From Clostridiales bacterium (lineage in GTDB: Bacteria > Bacillota > Clostridia > Oscillospirales > Oscillospiraceae): DNA of 64,000 bases. Where the stretch lies: the NCBI GenBank assembly GCA_014799475.1, contig JAAVHX010000017.1, positions 1 through 64,000 on the forward strand. The letters are read 5' to 3'. A model generated the notes under the pieces. It ran no database searches and was not told where the DNA came from. It saw nothing but the letters and a program-made list of their open reading frames with translations. Made by a program: the position numbers and the translations under genes. Positions 25,492 through 33,919 of the stretch are shown here, piece after piece. How positions within the stretch are numbered: the first letter of the stretch is position 1; every line of letters begins with the position of its first letter.

Positions 25492-26652
25492 TTACAGCAC
25501 ATACGACCGATCCACCCCGATGACGGGGGAGCACTCAGGCTCCCGGGCCAGCAGCTTTTCGACCAAAGCCCGCCGCACCTCCTCGTCGGACAGGGTCACG
25601 TCATAAGAGACCACCACATCGAAGGCCACCTGCCCGTCCCCAGCCCGGCGGAAGTCGTGGACGGTGGCGGCGGGGTCGATTTCCCGGGCCAGCTCCTCCG
25701 TCAGGGCGCGCAGCCGGTCCGAGCGGGGATCGCCCCGCTCCACCGGATCCAGGTGGATCACTGCCTCCAGGCTGAATCGCTCCCCCAGCTCCCGCTCCGC
25801 CCGGTCGATGACGTCGTGGAGCTCCACCAGGGAGCCGTCCGCGGGCACCTCGGCGTGGACGGACATCATCCGCCGTCCGGGGCCGTAGTCGTGGATCACC
25901 AGGTCGTGAACTCCCAAAATCTGCGGGTGGCTGAGGATAAGCGCCTCGATGTCCGCCACCACGGCGGGGTCGGGAGGGGTGCCCAGCAGGGGATCCAGGG
26001 TGTCGCGGGCCGCTCCCCAGCCGGAGCGCAGGATGAACGCCGCCACCAGCAGTCCCAGCCAGCCGTCCAGTGGGACCCGGAACAGCCGGGAGGCCAGCAG
26101 GCCCAGCAGCACCGCCGACGTGGCCAGCACGTCGGACCGGGCGTCGGTGGCGGCGGCGCACAGGGCGGAGGAGTCGATCCGCTTGCCCAGGGCGGCGTAA
26201 AACCAGCCCATCCACAGCTTCACCGCGATGGAAACCAGCAGCAGGCAGACAACCAGGGGGGAGAGGGCGGTTTCTGACCGGTGGAAAATCTTTTCGATGG
26301 AGCTTTTGCCCAGCTCCACCCCCACCAGCAGGATGAGCAGGGACACCCCCAGCCCCGCCAGGTACTCGATCCGTCCGTGGCCGAAGGGGTGGCGCTCGTC
26401 CGCCCGCTGGGAGGCCAGTTTAAAGCCCGCCAGGGTCACCGCCGACCCGGCGGCGTCGGACAGGTTGTTGAAGGCGTCGGCGGTGACGGAGATGGCCCCG
26501 GTGAGCACCCCGGCGCAGAGCTTGACGGCGAAGAGCAGGAGGTTGAGCCCCAGCCCCACCCCGCCCGCCAGCAGGCCGCAGCGCTCCCGGGCGGCGGGGG
26601 CATGGGCTTGTGTGTGATCAGGGATGAGGCGGCGCAGGATGGCGTCCAGCAT
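25492..26652 (-). CDS. Cation diffusion facilitator transporter
   Basis: 386 residues. Five to six membrane helices in the first 210. Metal-site motifs TADAFNNLSDAAGS (TM2), HPFGHGRIEYLAG after TM3, and SALCAAATDARSDV (TM5) are the CDF Asp/His pattern for Zn/Fe/Mn export in exchange for protons. Cytosolic C-terminal domain with ILGVHDLVIHDYGPG and an extra tail of about 80 residues beyond the usual dimer domain. GGAGG lies 8 nt from the ATG. Metal not predictable. Confidence 0.92.
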   Translation of the reverse strand: MLDAILRRLIPDHTQAHAPAARERCGLLAGGVGLGLNLLLFAVKLCAGVLTGAISVTADAFNNLSDAAGSAVTLAGFKLASQRADERHPFGHGRIEYLAGLGVSLLILLVGVELGKSSIEKIFHRSETALSPLVVCLLLVSIAVKLWMGWFYAALGKRIDSSALCAAATDARSDVLATSAVLLGLLASRLFRVPLDGWLGLLVAAFILRSGWGAARDTLDPLLGTPPDPAVVADIEALILSHPQILGVHDLVIHDYGPGRRMMSVHAEVPADGSLVELHDVIDRAERELGERFSLEAVIHLDPVERGDPRSDRLRALTEELAREIDPAATVHDFRRAGDGQVAFDVVVSYDVTLSDEEVRRALVEKLLAREPECSPVIGVDRSYVL

Positions 26653-26704
26653 GGGGCATTCCTCCTTTCTGCCATAGTATGCCCAACTCGGGGCGAATAG
26701 CAAT

Positions 26705-26736
26705 CTGCCTGGACTTCCGTCCAGGCAGTTGTTTTT
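26705..26736 (+). terminator. Hairpin between U32 peptidase and CDF genes
   Basis: CTGCCTGGAC-TTCC-GTCCAGGCAG with a T-run only on the plus side (TTGTTTTT). Both flanking genes read minus, where the tail is weak (ATTGCTATT), so it may attenuate rather than stop. Confidence 0.5.
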
Positions 26737-27946
26737 ATGAATTGGGCCGGCAGGCCCTGACGATGGACAATGGCGGCACGGCCCTTGGCAGCTTCATCCG
26801 GAACTCCATCTGGGGCCGCTTGGGCTCAGCCAGGTCAAAGCCGTCCATGTCCCGCATCATGGGGGCGGTCATGGAAAAGGCGGGCACGTCCGGCCCCACC
26901 ACCTCGATCTCGTCCCCGGCGGCGAACTTGTTGCGCAGGGACAGGGTGGCGCTGCTCAGGGCGTCGCAGGTTGTGACGATGGCCAGCACCTGCCAGTCCC
27001 GGACGTACCGGGCGGAGTCGGTGTACTGCCCCGGCTGGCCGAACCAGAAGCCGGTGGAATAGTGCCGGTGGCTCACCTTGTCCACCTCCGCCCGCCATGC
27101 GGGATCCATAGGGAGGCCGTCCGCCGCCGCGTCCACGGCGTGGCGGTAGGCGGCGGTGGTCATGGCGGCGTAGTAGGCGCTCTTGGCCCTCCCCTCGATT
27201 TTCAGGGAATCCACCCCGGCGGCAATCAGCTCCGGGATGTGGTCGATCATGCACATATCCCGGCTGTTCATGATGAAGGTCTCGCCGTTTTCCTCAAACA
27301 CGGGGAAGTACTCCCCGGGGCGCTTCTCCTCCATCAGGGCGTATTGATAGCGGCAGGGCTGGGCGCAAGCACCCCGGGAGGCGTCCCGCCCGGTCATATA
27401 ATTGCTGAGCAGGCACCGCCCAGACCAGGACACGCACATGGCCCCATGGACAAAGCACTCCACCTGAAGGCCCCGTGGGGCCTTGGCTTTCAGCTCCGCC
27501 ACCTCGTCCAGGGACAGCTCCCTTGCCAGGATGACCCGGCTGGCCCCCAGCTCATGCCACACCCGGGCCATTTCGTAGTTGGTGATGCCCGTCTGGGTGG
27601 ACATATGCACCTGCACATGGGGGGCATGGCGCTTGCAGAGATCCAGTACGTCGGGCCCCGCGGCGATCACCGCGTCCACGCCGATGGCGTCCAGATACTC
27701 CAGATACCCGGGGAGCTGGGCCACCTCGTGGTTCCTTGCTAAGGTGTTGCAGGTCACGTGGACCCGCACGCCACGGGCGTGGGCGGAGGCCACGGCGCCC
27801 GCCAGACCCTCCCGGTCAAAGTTCCCGGCGAAGGCCCGCATCCCGAAGGCGTTCCCGGCCAGGTACACCGCGTCTGCCCCGTAGGCCAGGGCCATGTCCA
27901 GCCGCTCCCGATCCCCCGCCGGAGACAGTACCTCCGGTTTAGCCAT
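26735..27946 (-). CDS. U32-family peptidase / tRNA hydroxylation protein
   Basis: 403 residues. Starts MAKPEVLSPAGDRERLDMAL; the U32 signature region is ECFVHGAMCVSWSGRCLLSN (about 158-177), with further Cys in RGACAQPCRY. Relatives (YrrN/YrrO, TrhP) hydroxylate uridine 34 of tRNA with prephenate and an Fe-S centre; others are annotated as collagenases. Overlaps the mltG stop by 8 bp, so translation is coupled. The mltG-U32 pairing is common in Clostridia. Confidence 0.88.
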   Translation of the reverse strand: MAKPEVLSPAGDRERLDMALAYGADAVYLAGNAFGMRAFAGNFDREGLAGAVASAHARGVRVHVTCNTLARNHEVAQLPGYLEYLDAIGVDAVIAAGPDVLDLCKRHAPHVQVHMSTQTGITNYEMARVWHELGASRVILARELSLDEVAELKAKAPRGLQVECFVHGAMCVSWSGRCLLSNYMTGRDASRGACAQPCRYQYALMEEKRPGEYFPVFEENGETFIMNSRDMCMIDHIPELIAAGVDSLKIEGRAKSAYYAAMTTAAYRHAVDAAADGLPMDPAWRAEVDKVSHRHYSTGFWFGQPGQYTDSARYVRDWQVLAIVTTCDALSSATLSLRNKFAAGDEIEVVGPDVPAFSMTAPMMRDMDGFDLAEPKRPQMEFRMKLPRAVPPLSIVRACRPNS

Positions 27947-29096
27947 CGGAGCCGTAGCGCTGCACCAGCACGTTGTGGTCGGCGAAGGTGCGGCTGTACT
28001 CGTGCTGCTTGGTCTCGGGATTGAGCACATAGTAATAGTAGCCGGTGTCCGCCGGGTTCATGGCGGCCAGCAGCGACTGCATACCCGGATTGGAGATGGG
28101 CCCGGCGGGCAGACCCTGGTACAGGTAGGTGTTGTAGGGGGAGTTGATGGACTTGTCTGCCTCGGTGGGGACCTTGCCGCCGTTGAGATACACCAGGGTG
28201 GCGTCGATCTGCAGATAGCCCGCCGTCTCGGCGGCGGGGTTCTCCAGCCGGTTGTAGATGACGGAGGCGATGCTTCTGTAGTCGTTGCGCTCGGCGGTGT
28301 TGGTGCCGTCGGTCTCCTTCTCGATCATGGAAGCGATGGTGACGATGTCGTGGAGGGAGTACTGGGCCTCCTCACCGGAGTACTGGGCCATATACTCGTC
28401 CATTTTGGAGTCAAAGTTCACCAGCATTTTGTTGATGACGTATTTGGGGTTTTCCCCCAGCTCAAAGGTATACGTGTCGGGGAACAGGTAGCCCTCCAGC
28501 CGGTGGTAATCCCCCAGAGGACGATCCTGGAGCCAGTCGAAGGCATAGTCATAGTTGGCGGCCATGTCCTGGAGCTTTTCCACCGAGGTCACGCCTCGGT
28601 CGGCCAGCAGATCAAAGACCTGGTCGATGGTGAGGCCCTCCTTGAGGGTGATGTCCGTCGTCTGCCGGGTGGCGGAGGAGGAACCCATGCTGGACACCAG
28701 GGCGTGGTAGTCCATCTCGGTGTTCAGTTCGTAGGTGCCCGGCGCAATCTTGTCCTTGGCGTGGGAGAACTGGGTGTAGAGCTTGAAGAGAAACTTGTAC
28801 TGGATCAGCCCCTCCTCCTCCAGTTGGTCCACGATGGCATTGAAGTCGGTATCCTCCTCGATGGTGATCACGGTGGAGGCATAGGTCTTGTTCAATCCCA
28901 GCAGGTCGCAGGCCCAGGTCCAGCCCAGGGTGGCCAGGACGCCGGACAGACCGATGACCAAAAGGACGTACAAAAACGCGCCGGCGACCCGGGCCGCCGC
29001 GCTGCGCCGGCGGCGGGGGCGCTTCTTCCGGGGCTGGGGTTGGGACGGCTCACGCTGGGACTGGCTGCGCACGCTGGCGCGATGTTCATCTGCCAT
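27939..29096 (-). CDS. mltG: MltG-type endolytic transglycosylase
   Basis: 385 residues. Cytosolic RRR-rich N-terminus, one membrane helix (about 36-58), LysM-like part, then the YceG fold with catalytic Glu in IASMIEKETDG and the downstream NTYLYQGLPAGPISNPG. Cuts nascent glycan strands during wall synthesis, setting strand length. ATG at 29096 with AAAGGAGTG upstream. It heads mltG-U32. Confidence 0.93.
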   Translation of the reverse strand: MADEHRASVRSQSQREPSQPQPRKKRPRRRRSAAARVAGAFLYVLLVIGLSGVLATLGWTWACDLLGLNKTYASTVITIEEDTDFNAIVDQLEEEGLIQYKFLFKLYTQFSHAKDKIAPGTYELNTEMDYHALVSSMGSSSATRQTTDITLKEGLTIDQVFDLLADRGVTSVEKLQDMAANYDYAFDWLQDRPLGDYHRLEGYLFPDTYTFELGENPKYVINKMLVNFDSKMDEYMAQYSGEEAQYSLHDIVTIASMIEKETDGTNTAERNDYRSIASVIYNRLENPAAETAGYLQIDATLVYLNGGKVPTEADKSINSPYNTYLYQGLPAGPISNPGMQSLLAAMNPADTGYYYYVLNPETKQHEYSRTFADHNVLVQRYGSDG

Positions 29097-29260
29097 GTAG
29101 CTCACTCCTTTGGATTGGGGCAGGGGGGAACCAATTTTTCGGCCCCCACATAGTATAACGCAGAAACGGGGTGGAAAACGGGGCTCGCCCCCGGCGCCGC
29201 CGGCGGCGGCGTCGGGGCCGGTCTCTGTGGCCGGGATATTATTAGTGAGGTGACAAAATC

Positions 29261-29437
29261 ATGTGTTGTGGTAACAATGGTGGTTTCGGTGGGGGCTGCT
29301 GGTGGATCATCATCCTGATCCTCCTGATTTGCTGCTGCTGCGGCGGCGGGAACAACATGGGCTGTGGCTGCGGCTGCAACAACGGCTGCAACTGCGGTTG
29401 CAACAACGGCTGCGGCTGCAACGACGGTTGTTGCTGA
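29261..29437 (+). CDS. Cys-rich microprotein with one membrane helix ('chorion class high-cysteine' type)
   Basis: 58 residues, 17 of them cysteine. Starts MCCGNNGGFGGGCWWIII, with a hydrophobic helix (WWIIILILLI, about 14-23), then CCCCGGGNNMG and alternating GC/NNGC units to the end (NDGCC). AGGTGA lies 8 nt before the ATG. Gly/Cys/Asn composition and size match the short proteins labelled 'chorion class high-cysteine HCB protein 13' in Oscillospiraceae; function unknown, possibly spore or envelope associated. The stop codon overlaps the first bases of repeat copy B. Confidence 0.75.
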   Translation: MCCGNNGGFGGGCWWIIILILLICCCCGGGNNMGCGCGCNNGCNCGCNNGCGCNDGCC

Positions 29438-29549
29438 GCCGTCGCGAACAGCGGGCTAAGACCGAAGCGGAGCGAAAGCGGGGAGGGCCCGGAGGGGCCG
29501 GACAGCTTTTGCGGAGTCGGAGGGCTTAGAACCGCGTCGTGAGCAGGCA
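29436..29549 (+). repeat. 114-bp dispersed repeat, copy B
   Basis: Begins GAGCCGTCGCGAACAG at the stop codon of the Cys-rich gene and ends ACCGCGTCGTGAGCAGGCA. About 89% identical to copy A by eye. A further end fragment, GAGCCGTCGTGAGCAG, is at 29572-29587. The rest of this 239-bp gap holds two GC hairpins (29627-29644 and 29649-29672) and no gene. Confidence 0.85.
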
Positions 29550-29676
29550 AAGCACGAAAATGGCTGCTGTTGAGCCGTCGTGAGCAGTCTGCCTGACTAG
29601 TCCTTATAAACCAGCCAGTATGGGGAGGCAGTGCTTGCACTGCCCACCGGGCGGAGGGGCAACCCTCCGCCCGCCC

Positions 29677-30204
29677 TTATTCCTCAATGAGGACGAGCTG
29701 CACCGGAACGTCGAACTCCTCCCGGGGCATATGCTCCACCAGCCGCCCGGGGCGGCACACGCACACGGTGAAGCCGGGGAAATCGGCCAGCCAGCGGTCG
29801 TAGTATCCGCCGCCCCAGCCCAGGCGGTAGCCGTCCCGGTCCACCATCAGGTGGGGGATGAGGGCGGCGGCGATCTCATGCTTTTCAATGACGGGACAGG
29901 AGCCGTCCGGCTCTGGGATGCCGAAGCGGTTGGGGACAAGCCGGTCGATGTCCAGCACCTGCCGGGCCTCCATGCCCCGGTGGGGCAGGCACACCGGCAG
30001 GGCCACCCGCTTGCCCATGTCCAGCAAGGCGCGGATGAGCGGGACGGTATTGGGTTCACGGCCGGTGCCGTAAAACACCATCACGGTGTCCGCCCCCTCC
30101 ACCTGGGGGAGGGCCAGAAAGCGGTCGAACAGCGCTCCGGCCTCCACTTGGGGCAGACCGGCGGCGTGGCGGCGCAGCTCCTCCTTGCGTTCCTTGACCG
30201 TCAT
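29677..30204 (-). CDS. 5-formyltetrahydrofolate cyclo-ligase
   Basis: 175 residues. Converts 5-formyl-THF to 5,10-methenyl-THF using ATP. The C-terminal signature GYRLGWGGGYYDRWL (about 125-139) and the N-terminal basic KERKEELRR are characteristic. Overlaps the DJ-1 gene by 4 bp (ATGA type), so cotranscribed. Confidence 0.93.
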   Translation of the reverse strand: MTVKERKEELRRHAAGLPQVEAGALFDRFLALPQVEGADTVMVFYGTGREPNTVPLIRALLDMGKRVALPVCLPHRGMEARQVLDIDRLVPNRFGIPEPDGSCPVIEKHEIAAALIPHLMVDRDGYRLGWGGGYYDRWLADFPGFTVCVCRPGRLVEHMPREEFDVPVQLVLIEE

Positions 30205-30758
30205 CCGCGGTAGTGCAGGGCCGCGCAGACCTGATCCGCGGCGGCGGTGCCCGCCAGCACCTCCACCAGGGCCAGGGCGAAGTCAAAGGCGGAGCCGGGG
30301 CCCCGGCCGGTGACCAGCCTGCCCTCGGTGACCACGGACTGCTCCATCAGGGGAACCGCCCCGGCGGCGGCCAGCGCGCCCTCCATGCCGGGGTAGCACA
30401 CGCAGTGGGCGCCAGGGGGGAGCAGCCCCGCCCGGGCCAGCAGGGTGGGGGCGGCGCAGATGGCGGCCAGCCACAGCCTGTTGTCTCCCGCCGCTTGGCG
30501 GATGAGGGCCATGGCGGCCTCGCTGCCCTCAATGGAGGCCACGCCCCCCAGACCGCCGGGGAGGACTACCATGTCGCCCTCCTCCAGCGTGACCCGCTCC
30601 ACGGGCAGGTCGGCGCGGACGGTGACATTGTGGGAGCTGGTGACGGCGTCCCCGCCGATGCCCGTCAGGGTGACGGGGAGGCTGGCGCGGCGCAGCACGT
30701 CGGCGGCAGTGAGGGCCTCCGTCGTCTCAAAGCCTGTGCCCAACAGAATATAGACCAT
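30201..30758 (-). CDS. DJ-1/PfpI-family protein
   Basis: 185 residues. Nucleophile-elbow Cys in AAICAAPTLLARAG (about 101-114), the partner Glu in GFETTEALTAADVLRRA near the N-terminus, and LVTGRGPGSAFDFALALV at the C-terminus: the YajL/ThiJ subfamily. Possible protein or nucleotide deglycase or redox chaperone; not provable here. The ATG at 30758 is preferred to one 18 bp upstream because the AAAGG between them can serve as its ribosome site. Confidence 0.88.
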   Translation of the reverse strand: MVYILLGTGFETTEALTAADVLRRASLPVTLTGIGGDAVTSSHNVTVRADLPVERVTLEEGDMVVLPGGLGGVASIEGSEAAMALIRQAAGDNRLWLAAICAAPTLLARAGLLPPGAHCVCYPGMEGALAAAGAVPLMEQSVVTEGRLVTGRGPGSAFDFALALVEVLAGTAAADQVCAALHYRG

Positions 30759-30804
30759 AGAGCATCTGCCTTTCATTTATAATGTTAATGTATTGTGTAC
30801 CGTG

Positions 30805-31527
30805 TTATTTTCCACGGATGCGCGCGCCCGCGGCGGACACCAGGAACAACGGAAGCTTGGACATCCGCCCGATGCGGGAGGGCTCCTTCATCAGCCGGTA
30901 CAGCCACTCCAGCCCCAGCTTCTGGAACTTCTCCGGGGCCCGCTCCGCCTTGCCGGCGAACACGTCCATGGCGCCCCCCAGGCCGATGTACAGCCGCGCC
31001 CCGGCGGCCTCGCCGTTGGCGGCGATCCACTTCTCCTGCTTTGGGGCCCCCAGGCAGACGAACACGATGTCGGCCCTGGCCTCCCGGATGGCGTTCGCCA
31101 CCGGGCCATCCTCCTCGAAGTAGCCGTCATGGGTGCCGCACACCACCAGCCCGGGGTAGGAGGCCCGGAGGTTGACCGCGGCCTGCTCCGCCACCCCCGG
31201 CGCGGCCCCCAGCAGGAACAGCCGCTTGCCCGCTTCCGCCGCGCGGCCCAGCAGGGCTGTGGCCAGGTCGATGCCGGGCACCCGGGCCCGCAGGGGCCTG
31301 CCCAGGATCTTGGCGGCGTAGATGACGCCTATGCCGTCGGGGACGACCAGGTCGGCGTTGGCGAGGATCCCGGCAAATTCGGGGTCTTTGTTGGCCCGCT
31401 GGACGATCTCCGGATTGGGGGTGACGACCAGGTGGGGGCCGTCCCGCTCCAGCAGCTCCAGCGCCTTTTCCAACGCCTCGTCCATGGTCACATTGTCAAA
31501 GGCCACGCCCAGCACGTCCACCCGCAT
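30805..31527 (-). CDS. tagA: WecG/TagA/CpsF-family glycosyltransferase
   Basis: 240 residues. HLVVTPNPEIVQRANKD, VPDGIGVIYAAKILG and LGAPKQEKWIA are the three family blocks. TagA adds N-acetylmannosamine to undecaprenyl-PP-GlcNAc, committing to wall teichoic acid or secondary wall polymer. That polymer is the expected anchor for the SLH proteins in this window. AGGAGGG precedes the ATG at 31527. A C-terminal Arg-rich tail likely gives membrane contact. Confidence 0.92.
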   Translation of the reverse strand: MRVDVLGVAFDNVTMDEALEKALELLERDGPHLVVTPNPEIVQRANKDPEFAGILANADLVVPDGIGVIYAAKILGRPLRARVPGIDLATALLGRAAEAGKRLFLLGAAPGVAEQAAVNLRASYPGLVVCGTHDGYFEEDGPVANAIREARADIVFVCLGAPKQEKWIAANGEAAGARLYIGLGGAMDVFAGKAERAPEKFQKLGLEWLYRLMKEPSRIGRMSKLPLFLVSAAGARIRGK

Positions 31528-31568
31528 GGTGTTCCCTCCTCTTTGCCATAACGATCCATTTTGCCGAT

Positions 31569-31597
31569 ATTCTAGCACAGCTTTGGAAAAAAGTCCA
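31569..31597 (-). promoter_or_regulatory. Promoter of tagA
   Basis: Minus strand TGGACT (31592-31597), 17-bp spacer, TAGAAT (31569-31574) with an extended TGC before it. Confidence 0.6.
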
Positions 31598-31691
31598 CCC
31601 ATGGCGGGAAGTATTTACAGTTCATTCATCCTCCCCGGCAGAATGACGGGAGAAACCGGGGGACTTTTGGGGAAATTGGCACAATTGGCCC

Positions 31692-31779
31692 TTGACATGA
31701 ACAGGGCAAAGGGCTATACTAACGCTCGTGAGTTGAGAGACTCGTTTCTTTGTGCCCGGAGCACTTTGACGGCACAAAG
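31692..31779 (+). promoter_or_regulatory. Promoter and leader hairpin of the TrpXYZ-type importer
   Basis: TTGACA (31692-31697), 17-bp spacer, TATACT (31715-31720). The leader contains CTTTGTGCC / GGCACAAAG (31748-31756 and 31771-31779), a perfect 9-bp stem without a U-tract. No T-box or other known riboswitch is visible. Confidence 0.8.
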
Positions 31780-31808
31780 CGATAAAGCAAGATTTGGAGG
31801 AATACAGA

Positions 31809-32855
31809 ATGAAAAAGAGTTTCAAGCTGCTGGCGCTGCTGCTGGCACTGACCATGATCCTGTCCCTGGCCGCCTGCTCCGGCAAGAATGCCGAGGACTC
31901 CGCCGGCCCCACCGGCGATCCCGCTGAGTCCCAGCCCGCCGACAACGATCCTGACGAGCCCGCCCCCGCCGGCAAGGTCTTCCAGGTGGGTATCTCCCAG
32001 TACGTCACCCATCCCGCGCTGGACGCTGCCACCCAGGGCTTCATCGACGCCATGAACGACAAGCTGGGCGAGGACGGCTGGAAGTACGACCTCCAGAACG
32101 CCGCTGAGGACATTCCCACCTGCGGCATCATCGCCAACTCCTTCGTGGCCAAGAACGTTGACCTGATCATGGCCAACGCCACCCCGGCCCTCCAGGCCGC
32201 CGCCACCGCCACCGGCGACATCCCCATCCTGGGCACCTCCGTCACCGAGTACGGCGTGGCCTTCAACATTGAGAACTTCAACGGCACCGTGGGCGGCAAC
32301 ATCTCCGGCACCTCCGACCTGGCCCCCCTGGACCAGCAGGCCGAGATGATCAAGGAGTGGTACCCCGAGGCCAAGACCATCGGCCTGCTCTACTGCTCCA
32401 AGGAGGCCAACAGCCAGTACCAGGTGGACACCGTCCAGGGCTACCTGGAGGGCATGGGCTATACGTGCAAGCAGTACGCGTTCTCCGATTCCAACGACAT
32501 CCAGGCTGTGTGCCAGACCGCCAGCGACAACAGCGACGTGCTCTACGTCCCCACCGATAACTCCGCCGCCGCCAACACCCCCATCATCGACAACATCTGC
32601 CGGGGCGTCACCCCCGTGTTCTGCGGCGAAGAGGGCATCTGCTCCGGCTGCGGCGTGGCCACCCTGTCCATCAGCTACTACGACATCGGCTATAAGACCG
32701 GCGAAATGGCCGCCGAAATCCTGCTGAACGGCGCGGACATCTCCACCATGCCCATCCAGTACGCCCCCGAGTTCGTGAAGAAGTATAACCCCACCATCTG
32801 TGAGGCGCTGAACATTACCGTGCCCGACGGCTACGAGGCCCTGGCGCAGGACTGA
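31809..32855 (+). CDS. ABC importer substrate-binding lipoprotein (TrpX-like)
   Basis: 348 residues. Signal peptide with lipobox LSLAAC (lipidated Cys about residue 22) and an acidic Pro/Ala linker, then a two-lobed periplasmic-binding fold of the DUF534/TrpX family (VGISQYVTHPALDAATQGFI, SVTEYGVAF, PTDNSAAAN). Streptococcal TrpX carries tryptophan/tyrosine; the ligand here is not proven. First gene of a three-gene importer. Confidence 0.87.
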   Translation: MKKSFKLLALLLALTMILSLAACSGKNAEDSAGPTGDPAESQPADNDPDEPAPAGKVFQVGISQYVTHPALDAATQGFIDAMNDKLGEDGWKYDLQNAAEDIPTCGIIANSFVAKNVDLIMANATPALQAAATATGDIPILGTSVTEYGVAFNIENFNGTVGGNISGTSDLAPLDQQAEMIKEWYPEAKTIGLLYCSKEANSQYQVDTVQGYLEGMGYTCKQYAFSDSNDIQAVCQTASDNSDVLYVPTDNSAAANTPIIDNICRGVTPVFCGEEGICSGCGVATLSISYYDIGYKTGEMAAEILLNGADISTMPIQYAPEFVKKYNPTICEALNITVPDGYEALAQD

Positions 32856-32886
32856 TCGGCTTCGGGAAACACAAACACGCATAAAA

Positions 32887-32920
32887 ACAGCGGGAAAGGG
32901 TCTTTCCTTTCCCGCTGTTA
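32887..32920 (+). terminator. Intra-operon hairpin between binding protein and permease
   Basis: AACAGCGGGAAAGG-GTCTTT-CCTTTCCCGCTGTT, a 14-bp perfect stem without a strong T-run. Likely a partial terminator or mRNA-protecting stem giving more binding protein than permease, a common arrangement in ABC operons. Confidence 0.6.
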
Positions 32921-32971
32921 TGTGTTACACTGCCACAGTAAGAATATAGAAAGAGCACGGGGGGAACGCAT

Positions 32972-33919
32972 ATGATGAATTTCATCGGCGCGCTGCCGGG
33001 CGCCATATCCCAGGGCCTGATCTGGGGCATCATGGCCATCGGCGTGTATATCACCTATAAGATTTTGGACATCGCCGACTTGACGGTGGACGGCTCCTTC
33101 TGCACCGGGGGCGCGGTTTTCGTGGTCCTGTTCGGCAAAGGGGTCAACATCTGGCTGGCCCTGCTGGCGGCCCTGCTGGCGGGTATGCTCACCGGGCTGG
33201 CCACCGGCCTGCTCCACACGGTGTGCGGCATCCCGGCCATCCTGGCGGGCATCCTGACCCAGCTGGGCCTGTGGTCCGTCAACCTGGCCGTCATGGGCAT
33301 GACCTCCAATGTGGCCATCAACCTGCTGGACAAGGAGAATATGGAGCGGCTGCTGGTGTGCTCCCGCTTCCTGCGCAACTATGTGCTCTACCGCCATCCC
33401 ATTTTCGTGGCGGGCCTGTTCACGGCGGCGCTGATCGCCATCCTGTACTGGTTCTTCGGCACCGAGCTGGGGGCCTCCCTCCGGGCCACGGGCACCAACC
33501 AGCACATGGCCCGGGCCCAGGGCATCAACACCCAGTACAACAAGGTGCTGGGCCTGGTCATCTCCAACGGGCTGGTGGCCCTGTCCGGGGCGCTGCTCAG
33601 CCAGTACCAGGGCTTCGCCGACGCCAGCATGGGCAAGGGCGCCATCGTCATCGGTTTGGCCGCCGTCATCATCGGCGAGGTGCTGTTCGCCCGGCTCTTC
33701 CAAAACTTCGCCCTGAAGCTGCTGGGCGTCTCCCTGGGCGGCGTGGTGTACTATGTGGTCATCCAGGCGGTGGTGTCCTTCAGCAACATCAACGCCAACT
33801 ACCTGAAGCTGATCTCCGCCGCCATTGTGGCCGTGTTCCTGACCGTCCCTTACTGGCAGGAGAAGTACTTCTCCAAAGCCGTGAAGCCCGCGCGGAAGGA
33901 GGGTAGCACCAATGCTTGA
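32972..33919 (+). CDS. ABC importer permease (TrpY-like)
   Basis: 315 residues with about eight to nine membrane helices. Opens MMNFIGALPGAISQGLIWGI; the coupling region is TELGASLRATGTNQHMARAQG, typical of the branched-chain-type permease fold used by TrpXYZ systems. Overlaps the ATPase gene by 8 bp. It presumably works as a homodimer, since only one permease is encoded. Confidence 0.88.
   Translation: MMNFIGALPGAISQGLIWGIMAIGVYITYKILDIADLTVDGSFCTGGAVFVVLFGKGVNIWLALLAALLAGMLTGLATGLLHTVCGIPAILAGILTQLGLWSVNLAVMGMTSNVAINLLDKENMERLLVCSRFLRNYVLYRHPIFVAGLFTAALIAILYWFFGTELGASLRATGTNQHMARAQGINTQYNKVLGLVISNGLVALSGALLSQYQGFADASMGKGAIVIGLAAVIIGEVLFARLFQNFALKLLGVSLGGVVYYVVIQAVVSFSNINANYLKLISAAIVAVFLTVPYWQEKYFSKAVKPARKEGSTNA

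Noticed and set aside
29302-29529. Plus-strand 75-codon frame across the Cys-rich gene and repeat B
   Set aside because: It is an out-of-frame reading (Leu/Arg/Gln-rich) with no ribosome site. The Cys-rich frame has AGGTGA at 8 nt and a sensible protein.
31721-31808. T-box or tryptophan riboswitch ahead of the TrpXYZ-type importer
   Set aside because: The leader is under 90 nt, with one short stem and no T-box sequence or antiterminator/terminator pair.
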